Below are positions 1-6,211 of a DNA stretch of 19,634 bases, piece by piece; position 1 is the first letter of the stretch; the number at the start of each line of letters is the position of its first letter. The stretch comes from DASTCC01 sp035711465 (lineage in GTDB: Bacteria; Acidobacteriota; Vicinamibacteria; Vicinamibacterales; SCN-69-37): contig DASTCC010000499.1 of NCBI GenBank assembly GCA_035711465.1, forward strand, positions 1 to 19,634, read 5' to 3'. The notes under the pieces are model-generated. The model ran no database searches. It was not told where the DNA came from and was given only the letters and a program-made list of their open reading frames with translations. Made by a program: the position numbers and the translations under genes.

Positions 1-1914
1 CAGCGTCGCGATGGCGATGCCCTGACGATTGAGCAGCCGCAGCGACAGCTCCGCCGGCGACGATCCGTTGAAGATGCCGAACTGCAGCAGCAGCCGCTCC
101 GTTCGCGAGAACGACCGCCCGACCGCCGGCACCGCGCCTTCGGTCGCCTTGATCGTCTGCAGTTCCTTCGTCGTCCGGCCCTTGAAGACGACGGGCATCG
201 ACACGAAGGGCTCCGGCGACGCGAAGTCGGGGACCTCGAAGCCGAGGTCGTCGGCTTCGAGACGGGTGTCGCGCGCGTTCTCCGCGGTGACCCGCAACCG
301 CAGCGGCCCTGGCGGCGCCTTGAAGGTGATGCGCCCCGAAGCGCGGCCGAGGATGTCGGTCTTCGGAATCTTGCCCGTGTAGACGATGTCGCCGGTGGAC
401 GCAATCGCGGTGACCGCGACGTGGCTCACCGCCTCGAGCCCGTCGCCCGCGCCAGGCATCGGAATGCCCTCCCAGGCAACGACGACTTCGGCCAGGTTGT
501 CGGCCGCCGGCAAGGCACCGATCCAGACGTTGGCGCGGCGGCGCCGGCTCGGCTCGGTCATCATCGCGAGCAGATCGAACGCTTCGAGGACGTCACGCGC
601 CAGCTCGGGCTTGGCCGGCGCGGCGGCGCGCTCGGCTTCTTCGGCGGTGTACGCCCAGTAGCCCTTGCGGGCGCGGACGTCGACGTCCTTGCGATTCACC
701 TTCACTTCGATCTCGTGGAACTTGCCGTCGCGGAACCCCGACGTCGAGTTGTAGCCGAGCAGGTAGTAGGAGCTGTTGTCCTTCACCATCTGCTTCAGCT
801 CCGGCATCGGCTCGTTGCGGTTGACGATCGCGCGGCCGTCGGTCTCGCCGGCGATCGTCCGGAGCGTGTCCATCGATTCGTTCAGGGTCCGGCGATCGGT
901 CTCGTAGCCGACGCGATCGGAGATGTCGAACTCGCTGGTCGCGAGGCCGCGAGGGTCGAGCGTGTAGACCGAGGTGTTGGTGCGGCCCGCGGCCGCGAAC
1001 ACCAGCCGCAGCTGACTGAGAATCTCCGTCGACGCGAAGAACGCGGTGCGATCCTCGAGCGCCTGGTTGCGCGGCGGTTGCGCGGCGCCGGTGAGCCCGG
1101 TGCCGCCGGCGACCGACGACGTGCCGGTGACGTTGACGCCGGGCGGCAGGTAGCCGCTCAGACCCTCACTGACGAAGAGGACGGTCTTGCGGCCGTCGCG
1201 GAGCGCGCCGAGGAAGCTGCAGAGGTATTCGAGCGACGAGATCGTCAGGTCGTTGCGCATCCGCTCGAGGATCTCGGGCGGCTGCATCTGATAGCGCTCT
1301 TCGTAGGCGTTGCGGGGCGTGTAGTCGTACTTGCGTCCCTCGAAGTTCATGATCGCCTGCGCCGTGCCCTCGTGGTTGCGCGAGAACGTGATCGCGGTGA
1401 CCGGCGTCAGCGGATACATCAACGCGACGAGATCGTTCGGCGCGAGCTGGCGGACGAACTCGGCGAGCTGTTCCTTGACGCGCAGGCCGTTGCCGCGGCG
1501 GACGTGATAGTCGTCCAGATAGATGACGAGGACGCGAGTGTCGTCGCGGCCGGCCTCGCGGCGCTGATCCTCGAGCGAGAGGATCTCGCGATGCATCGTC
1601 GGACGCGAGTCCTGCGCCTTCTCGACGTCGATGAACTTGAAAGTGTCGACGGTCTGGACCTTGTTGCCCTCGCGGATCTCGAAGTCCTTCTCGGTGAGGT
1701 CGGTCACCGGCTCGCCCTTCTTGTCGAGGACGATGACGTCGACGCTGATGGTGTCGACGCGGGCACGGAAGGTCGGCTGCGGCTGCGGCGCCTGCGCCGG
1801 TGGCGGAGGCGGCGGCTGTTGCTGCTGCTGGGCCTGACCCGTCGCGGCAAAGGTCCGGGCCAGCGCCGCGGACAGGCACAACACGATCACGCACGCGGTG
1901 GCTCGTCGAAACAT
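1..1914 (-). CDS. Secreted VWA-domain protein, acidobacterial type (C-terminus off the left edge)
   Basis: The frame is open without a stop for 638 codons from the ATG at 1914 to base 1, so the 3' end lies outside the window. Residues 1-24 form a signal peptide (RR, then a hydrophobic stretch ending near TFAA). A Gln/Pro-rich linker (about 28-48) follows, then a short beta-rich segment with VDVIVLDKKG and DFEIREG (about 52-95), which is the usual N-terminal module of the VWFA-related Acidobacterial domain family (TIGR03436 type). The VWA fold begins near residue 125 with VLVIYLDDYHVRRGN. The DDYH at the metal site replaces the canonical DxSxS, as I recall for one branch of this family. YYLLGYNST and VRARKGYW follow near the end of the VWA part. 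A GAGGG ribosome-binding site sits about 9 nt before the ATG. The protein is exported; its partner and function are unknown. It is transcribed divergently from the acyl-CoA dehydrogenase at 1992. Confidence 0.88.
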   Translation of the reverse strand, partial: MFRRATACVIVLCLSAALARTFAATGQAQQQQQPPPPPPAQAPQPQPTFRARVDTISVDVIVLDKKGEPVTDLTEKDFEIREGNKVQTVDTFKFIDVEKAQDSRPTMHREILSLEDQRREAGRDDTRVLVIYLDDYHVRRGNGLRVKEQLAEFVRQLAPNDLVALMYPLTPVTAITFSRNHEGTAQAIMNFEGRKYDYTPRNAYEERYQMQPPEILERMRNDLTISSLEYLCSFLGALRDGRKTVLFVSEGLSGYLPPGVNVTGTSSVAGGTGLTGAAQPPRNQALEDRTAFFASTEILSQLRLVFAAAGRTNTSVYTLDPRGLATSEFDISDRVGYETDRRTLNESMDTLRTIAGETDGRAIVNRNEPMPELKQMVKDNSSYYLLGYNSTSGFRDGKFHEIEVKVNRKDVDVRARKGYWAYTAEEAERAAAPAKPELARDVLEAFDLLAMMTEPSRRRRANVWIGALPAADNLAEVVVAWEGIPMPGAGDGLEAVSHVAVTAIASTGDIVYTGKIPKTDILGRASGRITFKAPPGPLRLRVTAENARDTRLEADDLGFEVPDFASPEPFVSMPVVFKGRTTKELQTIKATEGAVPAVGRSFSRTERLLLQFGIFNGSSPAELSLRLLNRQGIAIATL

Positions 1915-1991
1915 ACGTAACGTCCCTCGCACCCCGCCAAAACGGGCGCGAATCTCACAGGCGCCTGGATACCCAATGATAACATTCGCTC

Positions 1992-3161
1992 ATGACGACG
2001 CCCGCCCTGGATGCTCCACGCCCCTCGCTCACCCGCCTCGCCGAAGATGAACAGCTGCTGCGCAACAGCGTGCGGGAGTTTGCCGATGCCCGCGTCCGGC
2101 CACTGGTGCGGGAGATGGACGAGCACGCGAAGTTCTCGCCGAAGCTGCTCGAGGAGCTGTTCGCGCTGGGGGTGATGGGCATCGAGATCCCGGAGGAATT
2201 CGGGGGCGGCGGCGGACGCTTCTTCCAGTCGGTGCTGGTGGTCGAAGAGCTGTCGCGCGTGGATCCGTCGGTGGGCGTGCTCGTCGACGTGCAGAACACG
2301 CTGGTGATCAACGCGCTCGTGCGCTGGGGCTCTTCTGAGATCAAGGCGTCGGTGCTGCCGCGGCTGGCGGCAAAGACGGTCGGCGCCTACGCGCTCTCGG
2401 AAGCCGGGTCGGGCAGCGACGCGTTCGCGCTGCAGACGCGCGCGCGCGACGAGGGCGGCCACTTCGCGCTCGACGGCCGCAAGCTGTGGATCACCAACGC
2501 CAACGAGGCCGACATCTTCATCGTCTTCGCGACAATCAACCCGGACGCCGGCTACAAGGGCATCACCGCCTTCATCGTCGAGCGCGGCGATGCCGGATTC
2601 ACGGTCGGCAAGAAGGAAGACAAGCTCGGCATCCGCGCCTCGAGCACCTGCGAGCTCCTGCTCGAAGGCTGCCGGGTGCCGAAGTCGCGCGTCCTCGGCG
2701 ACGTCGGCAAAGGGTACAAGGTCGCGATCGAGACGCTGAACGAAGGCCGCATCGGCATCGGCGCGCAGATGCTCGGCCTCGCCGCCGGCGCGCTCGAGCA
2801 CGCGGTCAAGTACACGAAGGAGCGCAAGCAGTTCGGCAAGGCGATCGCCGACTTCCAGGCCGTGCAGCACCAGCTGGCCCGCGCCGCCACCGAGATCGAG
2901 GCCGCGCGGCTGCTCGTCTACAACGCCGCGCGCCTGCGCGACGCCGGCCTACCGTTCCTCACCGAAGCGGCGATGTGCAAGATCTTCGCGTCCGAAGTCG
3001 CCGAACGCGTCGCGTCGCTCGCGGTCAATCTCTACGGTGGCTACGGGTTCGTCAAGGACTACCCCGTCGAGAAGCTTTATCGTGATGCCAAGATTGGGCA
3101 GATTTACGAGGGCACGTCCAATCTGCAGTTGCAGACGATTGCGAAGCAGTTGCTCGGCTAG
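1992..3161 (+). CDS. Acyl-CoA dehydrogenase, short/branched-chain (ACADSB-like)
   Basis: This 389-aa flavoenzyme should oxidise an acyl-CoA to the 2-enoyl-CoA and pass electrons to electron-transfer flavoprotein in the cytoplasm. It has the full acyl-CoA dehydrogenase fold: an N-terminal helical domain, the middle beta domain with YALSEAGSGSDA (FAD and substrate contacts) and LWITNA, and the C-terminal helical domain with ERKQFGKAIADFQAVQ. The catalytic base is present as E373 in QIYEGTSNLQ. Long stretches (YKGITAFIVERG, LGIRASSTCELL, LNEGRIGIGAQMLGLA, YPVEKLYRDAKIGQIYEG) resemble the short/branched-chain enzyme that acts on 2-methylbutyryl-CoA. Isoleucine-type substrates are therefore likely, but substrate assignment is inference. 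There is no clear Shine-Dalgarno before the ATG, so translation may be leaderless or weakly led. The stop lies 10 nt before the repeat-flanked cassette. Confidence 0.93.
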   Translation: MTTPALDAPRPSLTRLAEDEQLLRNSVREFADARVRPLVREMDEHAKFSPKLLEELFALGVMGIEIPEEFGGGGGRFFQSVLVVEELSRVDPSVGVLVDVQNTLVINALVRWGSSEIKASVLPRLAAKTVGAYALSEAGSGSDAFALQTRARDEGGHFALDGRKLWITNANEADIFIVFATINPDAGYKGITAFIVERGDAGFTVGKKEDKLGIRASSTCELLLEGCRVPKSRVLGDVGKGYKVAIETLNEGRIGIGAQMLGLAAGALEHAVKYTKERKQFGKAIADFQAVQHQLARAATEIEAARLLVYNAARLRDAGLPFLTEAAMCKIFASEVAERVASLAVNLYGGYGFVKDYPVEKLYRDAKIGQIYEGTSNLQLQTIAKQLLG

Positions 3162-3171
3162 CGCTGCGTTG

Positions 3172-3346
3172 GGTTCCGGGGTTCTCGGGGTTCCGCGGGT
3201 TCCGGGTTCCGGGGTTCTGGTTCCGGGGTTCTCGGGGTTCGAGGTTCCGAGGTTCGGTTCTCGGTTCAGGTTCCGAGGTTCGGTTCTCGGTTCAGGTTCC
3301 GGGGTGCGGTTCTCGGTTCAGGTTCCGGGGTTTGGTTCTCCGTTTG
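3172..3346 (+). repeat. Left GGTTC repeat array
   Basis: The word GGTTC (GGTTCCGG, GGTTCTCGG, GGTTCA and similar) recurs every 5-9 bases for about 175 bases, often with a step near 7. The inner part is a higher-order tandem repeat of 26 bp in four copies (3243-3268, 3269-3294, 3295-3320, 3321-3346). Copies 1 and 2 are identical, copy 3 differs at two positions and copy 4 is more diverged. The outer 102 bases pair with the right array. The array starts 10 nt after the stop codon of the upstream acyl-CoA dehydrogenase, so it falls in that gene's 3' untranslated region. Confidence 0.9.
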
Positions 3347-3401
3347 GGCTCAGCCTTCTCGTTCCAACCCTGATCGGGCGTTCGATGCGTGACTGCGTAC
3401 T

Positions 3402-3422
3402 TGCCATCATCGCGATGTGGCA
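3402..3422. other. Imperfect palindrome upstream of the four-helix-bundle gene
   Basis: TGCCA, one extra T, then CATCGCGATG and TGGCA form a 20-base perfect palindrome interrupted only by the T at 3407. It lies about 77 bases before the ATG at 3499, in the only non-repeat stretch (3347-3498) between the left array and the gene. It could be an operator or an RNA hairpin; nothing else in that stretch is recognisable. Confidence 0.35.
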
Positions 3423-3498
3423 GCTTTCGCAACACCGTTCCCGTTTTCTTTCGATTTCCTGAGATTCTCTCGCCAGCCGCACTGGCAGCGGCCTTGCC

Positions 3499-3930
3499 AT
3501 GGTTCAAGGCATGCCCGGCGTCAGCGATCATCGCGAACTCGATGTCTGGAAACTGAGCGACGAACTGCGAACGCGCGTCACCGAGGTCGTCGCCAGACCG
3601 ATCTTCGACAAGCATCCCGGACTGCGGCGACAGCTGCGGGAAGCGGCGGAGTCGGCGCCTCCGAATCTCGCCGAAGGATTTTCCCGCTTCTATCCGACCG
3701 ACAACGCGATGTTCGTCCGCATCGCGAAGGCGTCGCTGACCGAGGTGATCGAACACCTTCGGCGCGCGCAGGCGCTGAAACTGATCGAGAGCGGAGAGTG
3801 CGAGGAACTGGTCCGACTCGGCCGCCGTGCTCGCGGCGCGGCCACGCGCTACGTCATCTACCTCGAGTCCGCCGAGGCACCCGACTCACCGGCGTCCCGT
3901 CGCCGCCCAAAGCACAAACGGTGGAAGTAA
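3499..3930 (+). CDS. Four-helix-bundle protein (S23 rRNA intervening-sequence protein family, Avd-like fold)
   Basis: This 143-aa protein has the signature of the S23/IVP four-helix-bundle family: HRELDVWKLSDEL in helix 1 (about 11-23), then LRRQLREAAESAPPNLAEGFSR (about 42-63), which matches the family pattern of an L..Q.RRA..S.P.NIAEG..R segment, then two more amphipathic helices (about 69-95 and 98-122). Members of the family occur in 23S rRNA intervening sequences, as stand-alone genes, and as the structurally related Avd accessory protein of diversity-generating retroelements. They form pentameric barrels and bind nucleic acid. The C-terminal tail after residue 133 is very basic (SRRRPKHKRWK). 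No clear ribosome-binding site was found; ATG 3511 (MPGVSD) is an equally possible start. The gene sits alone between inverted GGTTC arrays. Its function here is unknown. Confidence 0.85.
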   Translation: MVQGMPGVSDHRELDVWKLSDELRTRVTEVVARPIFDKHPGLRRQLREAAESAPPNLAEGFSRFYPTDNAMFVRIAKASLTEVIEHLRRAQALKLIESGECEELVRLGRRARGAATRYVIYLESAEAPDSPASRRRPKHKRWK

Positions 3931-3963
3931 GGCTCGGCGCGCAACGGAGGCAGAAGAAGCGCG

Positions 3964-4099
3964 CAACCAGAACCGAGAACCAGAACCCCGGAACCCAGAA
4001 CCTGAACCCAGAACCGAACCGCGGAACCCCGAACCCTGAGAACCCCGGAACCGGAACCCCGGAACCCGGAACCCGCGGAACCCCGAGAACCCCGGAACC
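3964..4099 (-). repeat. Right GGTTC repeat array (inverted copy)
   Basis: About 136 bases read as GAACC/GGAACC words on the plus strand, which is the reverse complement of the left array. Bases 3998-4099 pair with 3273-3172. The remaining inner part (3964-3997) has the same word composition but no clear copy of the 26-bp higher-order unit. It begins 33 bases after the four-helix-bundle stop codon. On the minus strand it starts 8 nt after the stop of the second acyl-CoA dehydrogenase. Confidence 0.88.
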
Positions 4100-4107
4100 A
4101 AAAATCT

Positions 4108-5247
4108 CTATCCGTCAACGACGTGCTCCGCAATTATCATGCGCTGCACTTCCGACGTGCCCTGATAGATCTCAGCCGCGCGAACGTCCCTGAAGAGCCG
4201 CTCGATCGTCGAGCCACGACGATAGCCGGCGGACGCGAGAATCTGCATCGCGCGATCGGCGGCGCGGTGCGCAGCCTCCGACGCTTGAAGTTTCGCCATC
4301 GCCGCTTCGAGCGACGCGCGCGGGGCGCGGTCGCGGGTGTCGGCGGCGTTCCAGGTGAGCATGCGCGCGGCTTCCAGATCGGTGGCGAGATCGGCGAGCT
4401 GGAACTGGATCGCCTGGAAGTTGCCGATCGGCTGCCCGAAGGCTTCGCGTTCCTTGGCGTAGGCGAGCGCCTGGTCGAGCGCGGCCTGGCCGACGCCGAG
4501 CGCCTGGGCGGCGATGGCGACGCGGCCGCCTTCGAGCGCGCGCATCGCCAGGCGGAAGCCCTTGCCGGTGTCGCCGATGAGCGCCTGCGCATCGACGCGG
4601 ACGCCGGCGAGCGTCAGGTCCATGCAGCCGAGGCCGCGCACGCCCAGGGAGTCGGACGGCGTGCGCGTGATGCCCGGCGTGTCGAGCGGCACCAGGAACG
4701 CGCTGACGCCGCGGCCGCGCGCGCCCGGCTCCGTGGCCGCGAACACGATCGCGACGTCGGCGGCCTCGGCGTTGGCGACCCACACCTTCTTGCCGTCGAG
4801 CACGTACTGGTGATCGTCGAAGCGCGCCACCGTCTTCTGATTGGCCGCATCCGAGCCGGCGTCGGCTTCGGAGAGCGCGAACGCGCCGATCGCCCGTCCC
4901 GACGCAAGACGCGACAGCCACAGCTCCTTCTGCGCGTCGCTGCCGAACTGCCGCAGCGGCTCGGCGACCAGCGAGTTGTTGACGGTGAGGATCACGGCGA
5001 GCGTCGCGCTCGCCTGCGAGACGGCTTCGATCGCGAGCGCGTAGGACACGTAGTCGAGCCCGAGCCCGCCGCTCGCGCGCGGGATGGTCACGCCCGTCAG
5101 CCCGAGCGCCGCCGCTTCACCGACGAGCGTGCGCGGGAACCGCCCGTCGGCATCGATCGCCGCGGCCTGCGGCGCAACGCGATCCGCCGCGAACGCCTTC
5201 ACCTTCGCGACAAAAGCTTCCTGGTCAGCCGTGAGCGAAAAATCCAT
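4108..5247 (-). CDS. Acyl-CoA dehydrogenase family protein with Gln at the catalytic Glu position
   Basis: This 379-aa protein has the butyryl-CoA-dehydrogenase type layout: AFALSEADAGSDA and VWVANA in the middle domain, SLGVRGLGCMDLTL, LEGGRVAIAAQALGVGQAALDQA, REAFGQPIGNFQAIQFQLAD, and a C-terminal FRDVRAAEIYQGTSEVQR. Family members use the Glu of IYEGT as catalytic base. Here the codon at 4162-4164 is CAG, so residue 362 is Gln. The alternative base position used by isovaleryl- and long-chain enzymes (just before the R of GGRVAIA) is Gly, so no replacement Glu is visible. The enzyme may be slow, use another base, or act on a different substrate. ATG 5247 is chosen because AGAGG lies 4 nt upstream; a TTG at 5265 would add six residues. 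It follows the HIT gene and may be cotranscribed with it. Confidence 0.9.
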   Translation of the reverse strand: MDFSLTADQEAFVAKVKAFAADRVAPQAAAIDADGRFPRTLVGEAAALGLTGVTIPRASGGLGLDYVSYALAIEAVSQASATLAVILTVNNSLVAEPLRQFGSDAQKELWLSRLASGRAIGAFALSEADAGSDAANQKTVARFDDHQYVLDGKKVWVANAEAADVAIVFAATEPGARGRGVSAFLVPLDTPGITRTPSDSLGVRGLGCMDLTLAGVRVDAQALIGDTGKGFRLAMRALEGGRVAIAAQALGVGQAALDQALAYAKEREAFGQPIGNFQAIQFQLADLATDLEAARMLTWNAADTRDRAPRASLEAAMAKLQASEAAHRAADRAMQILASAGYRRGSTIERLFRDVRAAEIYQGTSEVQRMIIAEHVVDG

Positions 5248-5270
5248 GGCGCCTCTGCTGCGCAACTCAT

Positions 5271-5298
5271 GTTCTCAGTTCTCAGTCCTTAGTTCTTA
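5271..5298. repeat. Heptamer tandem repeat, GTTCTCA x4
   Basis: Four contiguous 7-mers are seen: GTTCTCA, GTTCTCA, GTCCTTA, GTTCTTA. The array occupies the 41-base gap between the HIT gene and the downstream acyl-CoA dehydrogenase. It runs into the HIT gene, so the last codons (Lys-Asn) and the TAA stop of HIT at 5289-5291 are written in repeat sequence. The GTTC core with a 7-base step recalls the GGTTC arrays 1.2 kb away. Confidence 0.75.
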
Positions 5299-5795
5299 AT
5301 TCCGCCGCCGCCAGCGCCGGCAAACCCGTCTTTGACGCGCGCCGCGGTGGCGGGCAGCTCTTCGGGCAGCACCCGCGTCTCGCCGACCACGGCCATGAAG
5401 TTCGTGTCGCCATTCCACCGCGGCACGACGTGCATGTGCACGTGGTCGAGCACGCCGGCGCCGGCCGATCGGCCCAGGTTCAGGCCCAGGTTGAAGCCGT
5501 GCGGGCGGTAGATGTCGGTGAGCACCCGTTCGGCGCTCTGCGTCAGCGTCGCGAACTCGGCGAGCTCTTCGGCCGTGAGATCGACCAGCCGGCCGACGTG
5601 GCGCTCCGGCACCACCATCAGATGGCCGTTGTTGTACGGAAACTTGTTGAGGATGACGAACGCCGTGCGGCCGCGGAACACGACGAGCGGATCGGGCTCG
5701 GGACCGGCCACCGCGGCGCAGAAGATGCAGCCCGGCAGCGGCACGCTCGCTTCAGTCACGTAGTCGAGTCTCCAGGGCGTCCAGAGCCGTTCCAT
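5289..5795 (-). CDS. HIT-family hydrolase / AP4A phosphorylase-like protein
   Basis: The histidine-triad motif is intact as HVHMHVVPRW (H118, H120, H122), where the middle His is the nucleophile that forms a nucleotidyl-enzyme intermediate. The N-terminal MERLWTPWRLDYV, the CIFC pair (C23, C26, likely metal-binding), FPYNNGHLMVVP and WNGDTNFM after the triad match the bacterial HIT branch that includes mycobacterial Ap4A phosphorylases. It probably cleaves or phosphorolyses a nucleoside polyphosphate or adenylated compound in the cytosol; the exact substrate is not visible. ATG 5795 gives 168 aa; a GTG at 5801 would add two. It lies 34 bases after the IHF/HU gene and is probably in the rpsA transcript. 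The extreme C-terminus overlaps a heptamer repeat. Confidence 0.92.
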   Translation of the reverse strand: MERLWTPWRLDYVTEASVPLPGCIFCAAVAGPEPDPLVVFRGRTAFVILNKFPYNNGHLMVVPERHVGRLVDLTAEELAEFATLTQSAERVLTDIYRPHGFNLGLNLGRSAGAGVLDHVHMHVVPRWNGDTNFMAVVGETRVLPEELPATAARVKDGFAGAGGGGIKN

Positions 5796-5829
5796 TGACA
5801 CCGACGTGCCGTCGCGCCGCGTCCGGCGG

Positions 5830-6156
5830 TCAGGCGATCGAGGGATCCTCGGGAGAGTCGTCGGCGCCGGCCATGGCGGCGGAGCGGTTGATGAGATCCT
5901 TCAGCTCCTTGCCCGGCTTGAAGTACGGCACCTTCTTCGGCGGCACGTCGACCTTGTCGCCGGTCTTCGGGTTGCGTCCCTTGCGCGGCTCGCGCTGCCG
6001 CAGCCGAAAGCTGCCGAAGCCGCGCAGCTCGATCTTCTCGCCTCGGTGCAGGGCATCGACGATGCTCTTGAAGACCGTATCGACGATGACCTCGGAATGC
6101 TTCTTGGTGAGGTCGGAGACCTTCGAGACTTCCTCGACGAGTTCGGCTTTGGTCAT
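5830..6156 (-). CDS. ihfB: IHF-beta/HU family nucleoid DNA-binding protein
   Basis: The 108-aa sequence follows the IHF-beta pattern closely: MTKAELVEEV at the N-terminus, GEKIELRGFGSFRLRQREPRKGRNPKTG (the beta arm with the intercalating-proline tip), and KKVPYFKPGKELKDLIN. It should bend DNA as a dimer. Around 15 extra acidic residues follow the core (GADDSPEDPSIA). The gene lies 55 bases downstream of rpsA, the same order as rpsA-ihfB in Escherichia coli, which supports the name. Outside Proteobacteria such proteins are often annotated simply as HU and may work as homodimers. A strong hairpin (6175-6202) lies between rpsA and this gene and could set its level relative to S1. Confidence 0.93.
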   Translation of the reverse strand: MTKAELVEEVSKVSDLTKKHSEVIVDTVFKSIVDALHRGEKIELRGFGSFRLRQREPRKGRNPKTGDKVDVPPKKVPYFKPGKELKDLINRSAAMAGADDSPEDPSIA

Positions 6157-6174
6157 AGGCGTCCGGCCGTGCGT

Positions 6175-6202
6175 CCGGGATCCCGGCGGACCGGGATCCC
6201 GG
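6175..6202 (-). promoter_or_regulatory. Strong hairpin between rpsA and ihfB
   Basis: The palindromic 12-mer CCGGGATCCCGG occurs twice (6175-6186 and 6191-6202), separated by four bases. The transcript can fold into a 12-bp GC-rich stem with a 4-nt loop, starting 9 nt after the rpsA stop. No T-run follows, so it is not a standard intrinsic terminator. An attenuator, RNA-processing site or 3'-end stabiliser are alternatives. Confidence 0.6.
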
Positions 6203-6211
6203 GCCCGGTCA

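Larger units (their letters stand above)
3172..4099. mobile_element. Candidate cassette: four-helix-bundle gene inside ~102-bp inverted repeats
   Basis: A 928-bp block fills the gap between two convergent acyl-CoA dehydrogenase genes. Its left outer 102 bases (3172-3273) and right outer 102 bases (3998-4099) are ungapped inverted repeats that I aligned by eye: 97 of 102 match, with mismatches at left positions 3218, 3234, 3242, 3250 and 3262. The first 46 bases are identical. Inside is one gene, a four-helix-bundle protein (3499-3930). No transposase, integrase or reverse transcriptase is present, and I see no target-site duplication outside the ends. Calling it mobile is inference from the symmetry and the single cargo gene. 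It could instead be a chromosomal structured-RNA locus. Confidence 0.5.

Noticed and set aside
421..1920. Long plus-strand frame over the VWA gene
   Set aside because: It is an antisense shadow of a well-supported secreted VWA protein, with low-complexity Arg/Glu/Leu content.
3499..3930. Intervening sequence inside a 23S rRNA gene
   Set aside because: The protein family fits, but no rRNA sequence surrounds it; both neighbours are protein genes.
3499..3930. Avd gene of a diversity-generating retroelement
   Set aside because: No reverse transcriptase, template repeat or variable repeat in the window; the match is to the wider four-helix-bundle family.
3172..4099. CRISPR array
   Set aside because: Repeats are short and irregularly spaced, spacers are absent, and there are no cas genes.
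3172..4099. Classical insertion sequence
   Set aside because: No transposase or integrase, and no target-site duplication: CGCTGCGTTG on the left versus AAAAATCT on the right.
5248..5265. Upstream TTG start for the second acyl-CoA dehydrogenase
   Set aside because: ATG 5247 has AGAGG at a suitable distance and starts where the family usually starts (MDFSLT).
4123..5292. 389-codon plus-strand frame over the second acyl-CoA dehydrogenase
   Set aside because: It is an antisense shadow, Arg-rich and without recognisable motifs.
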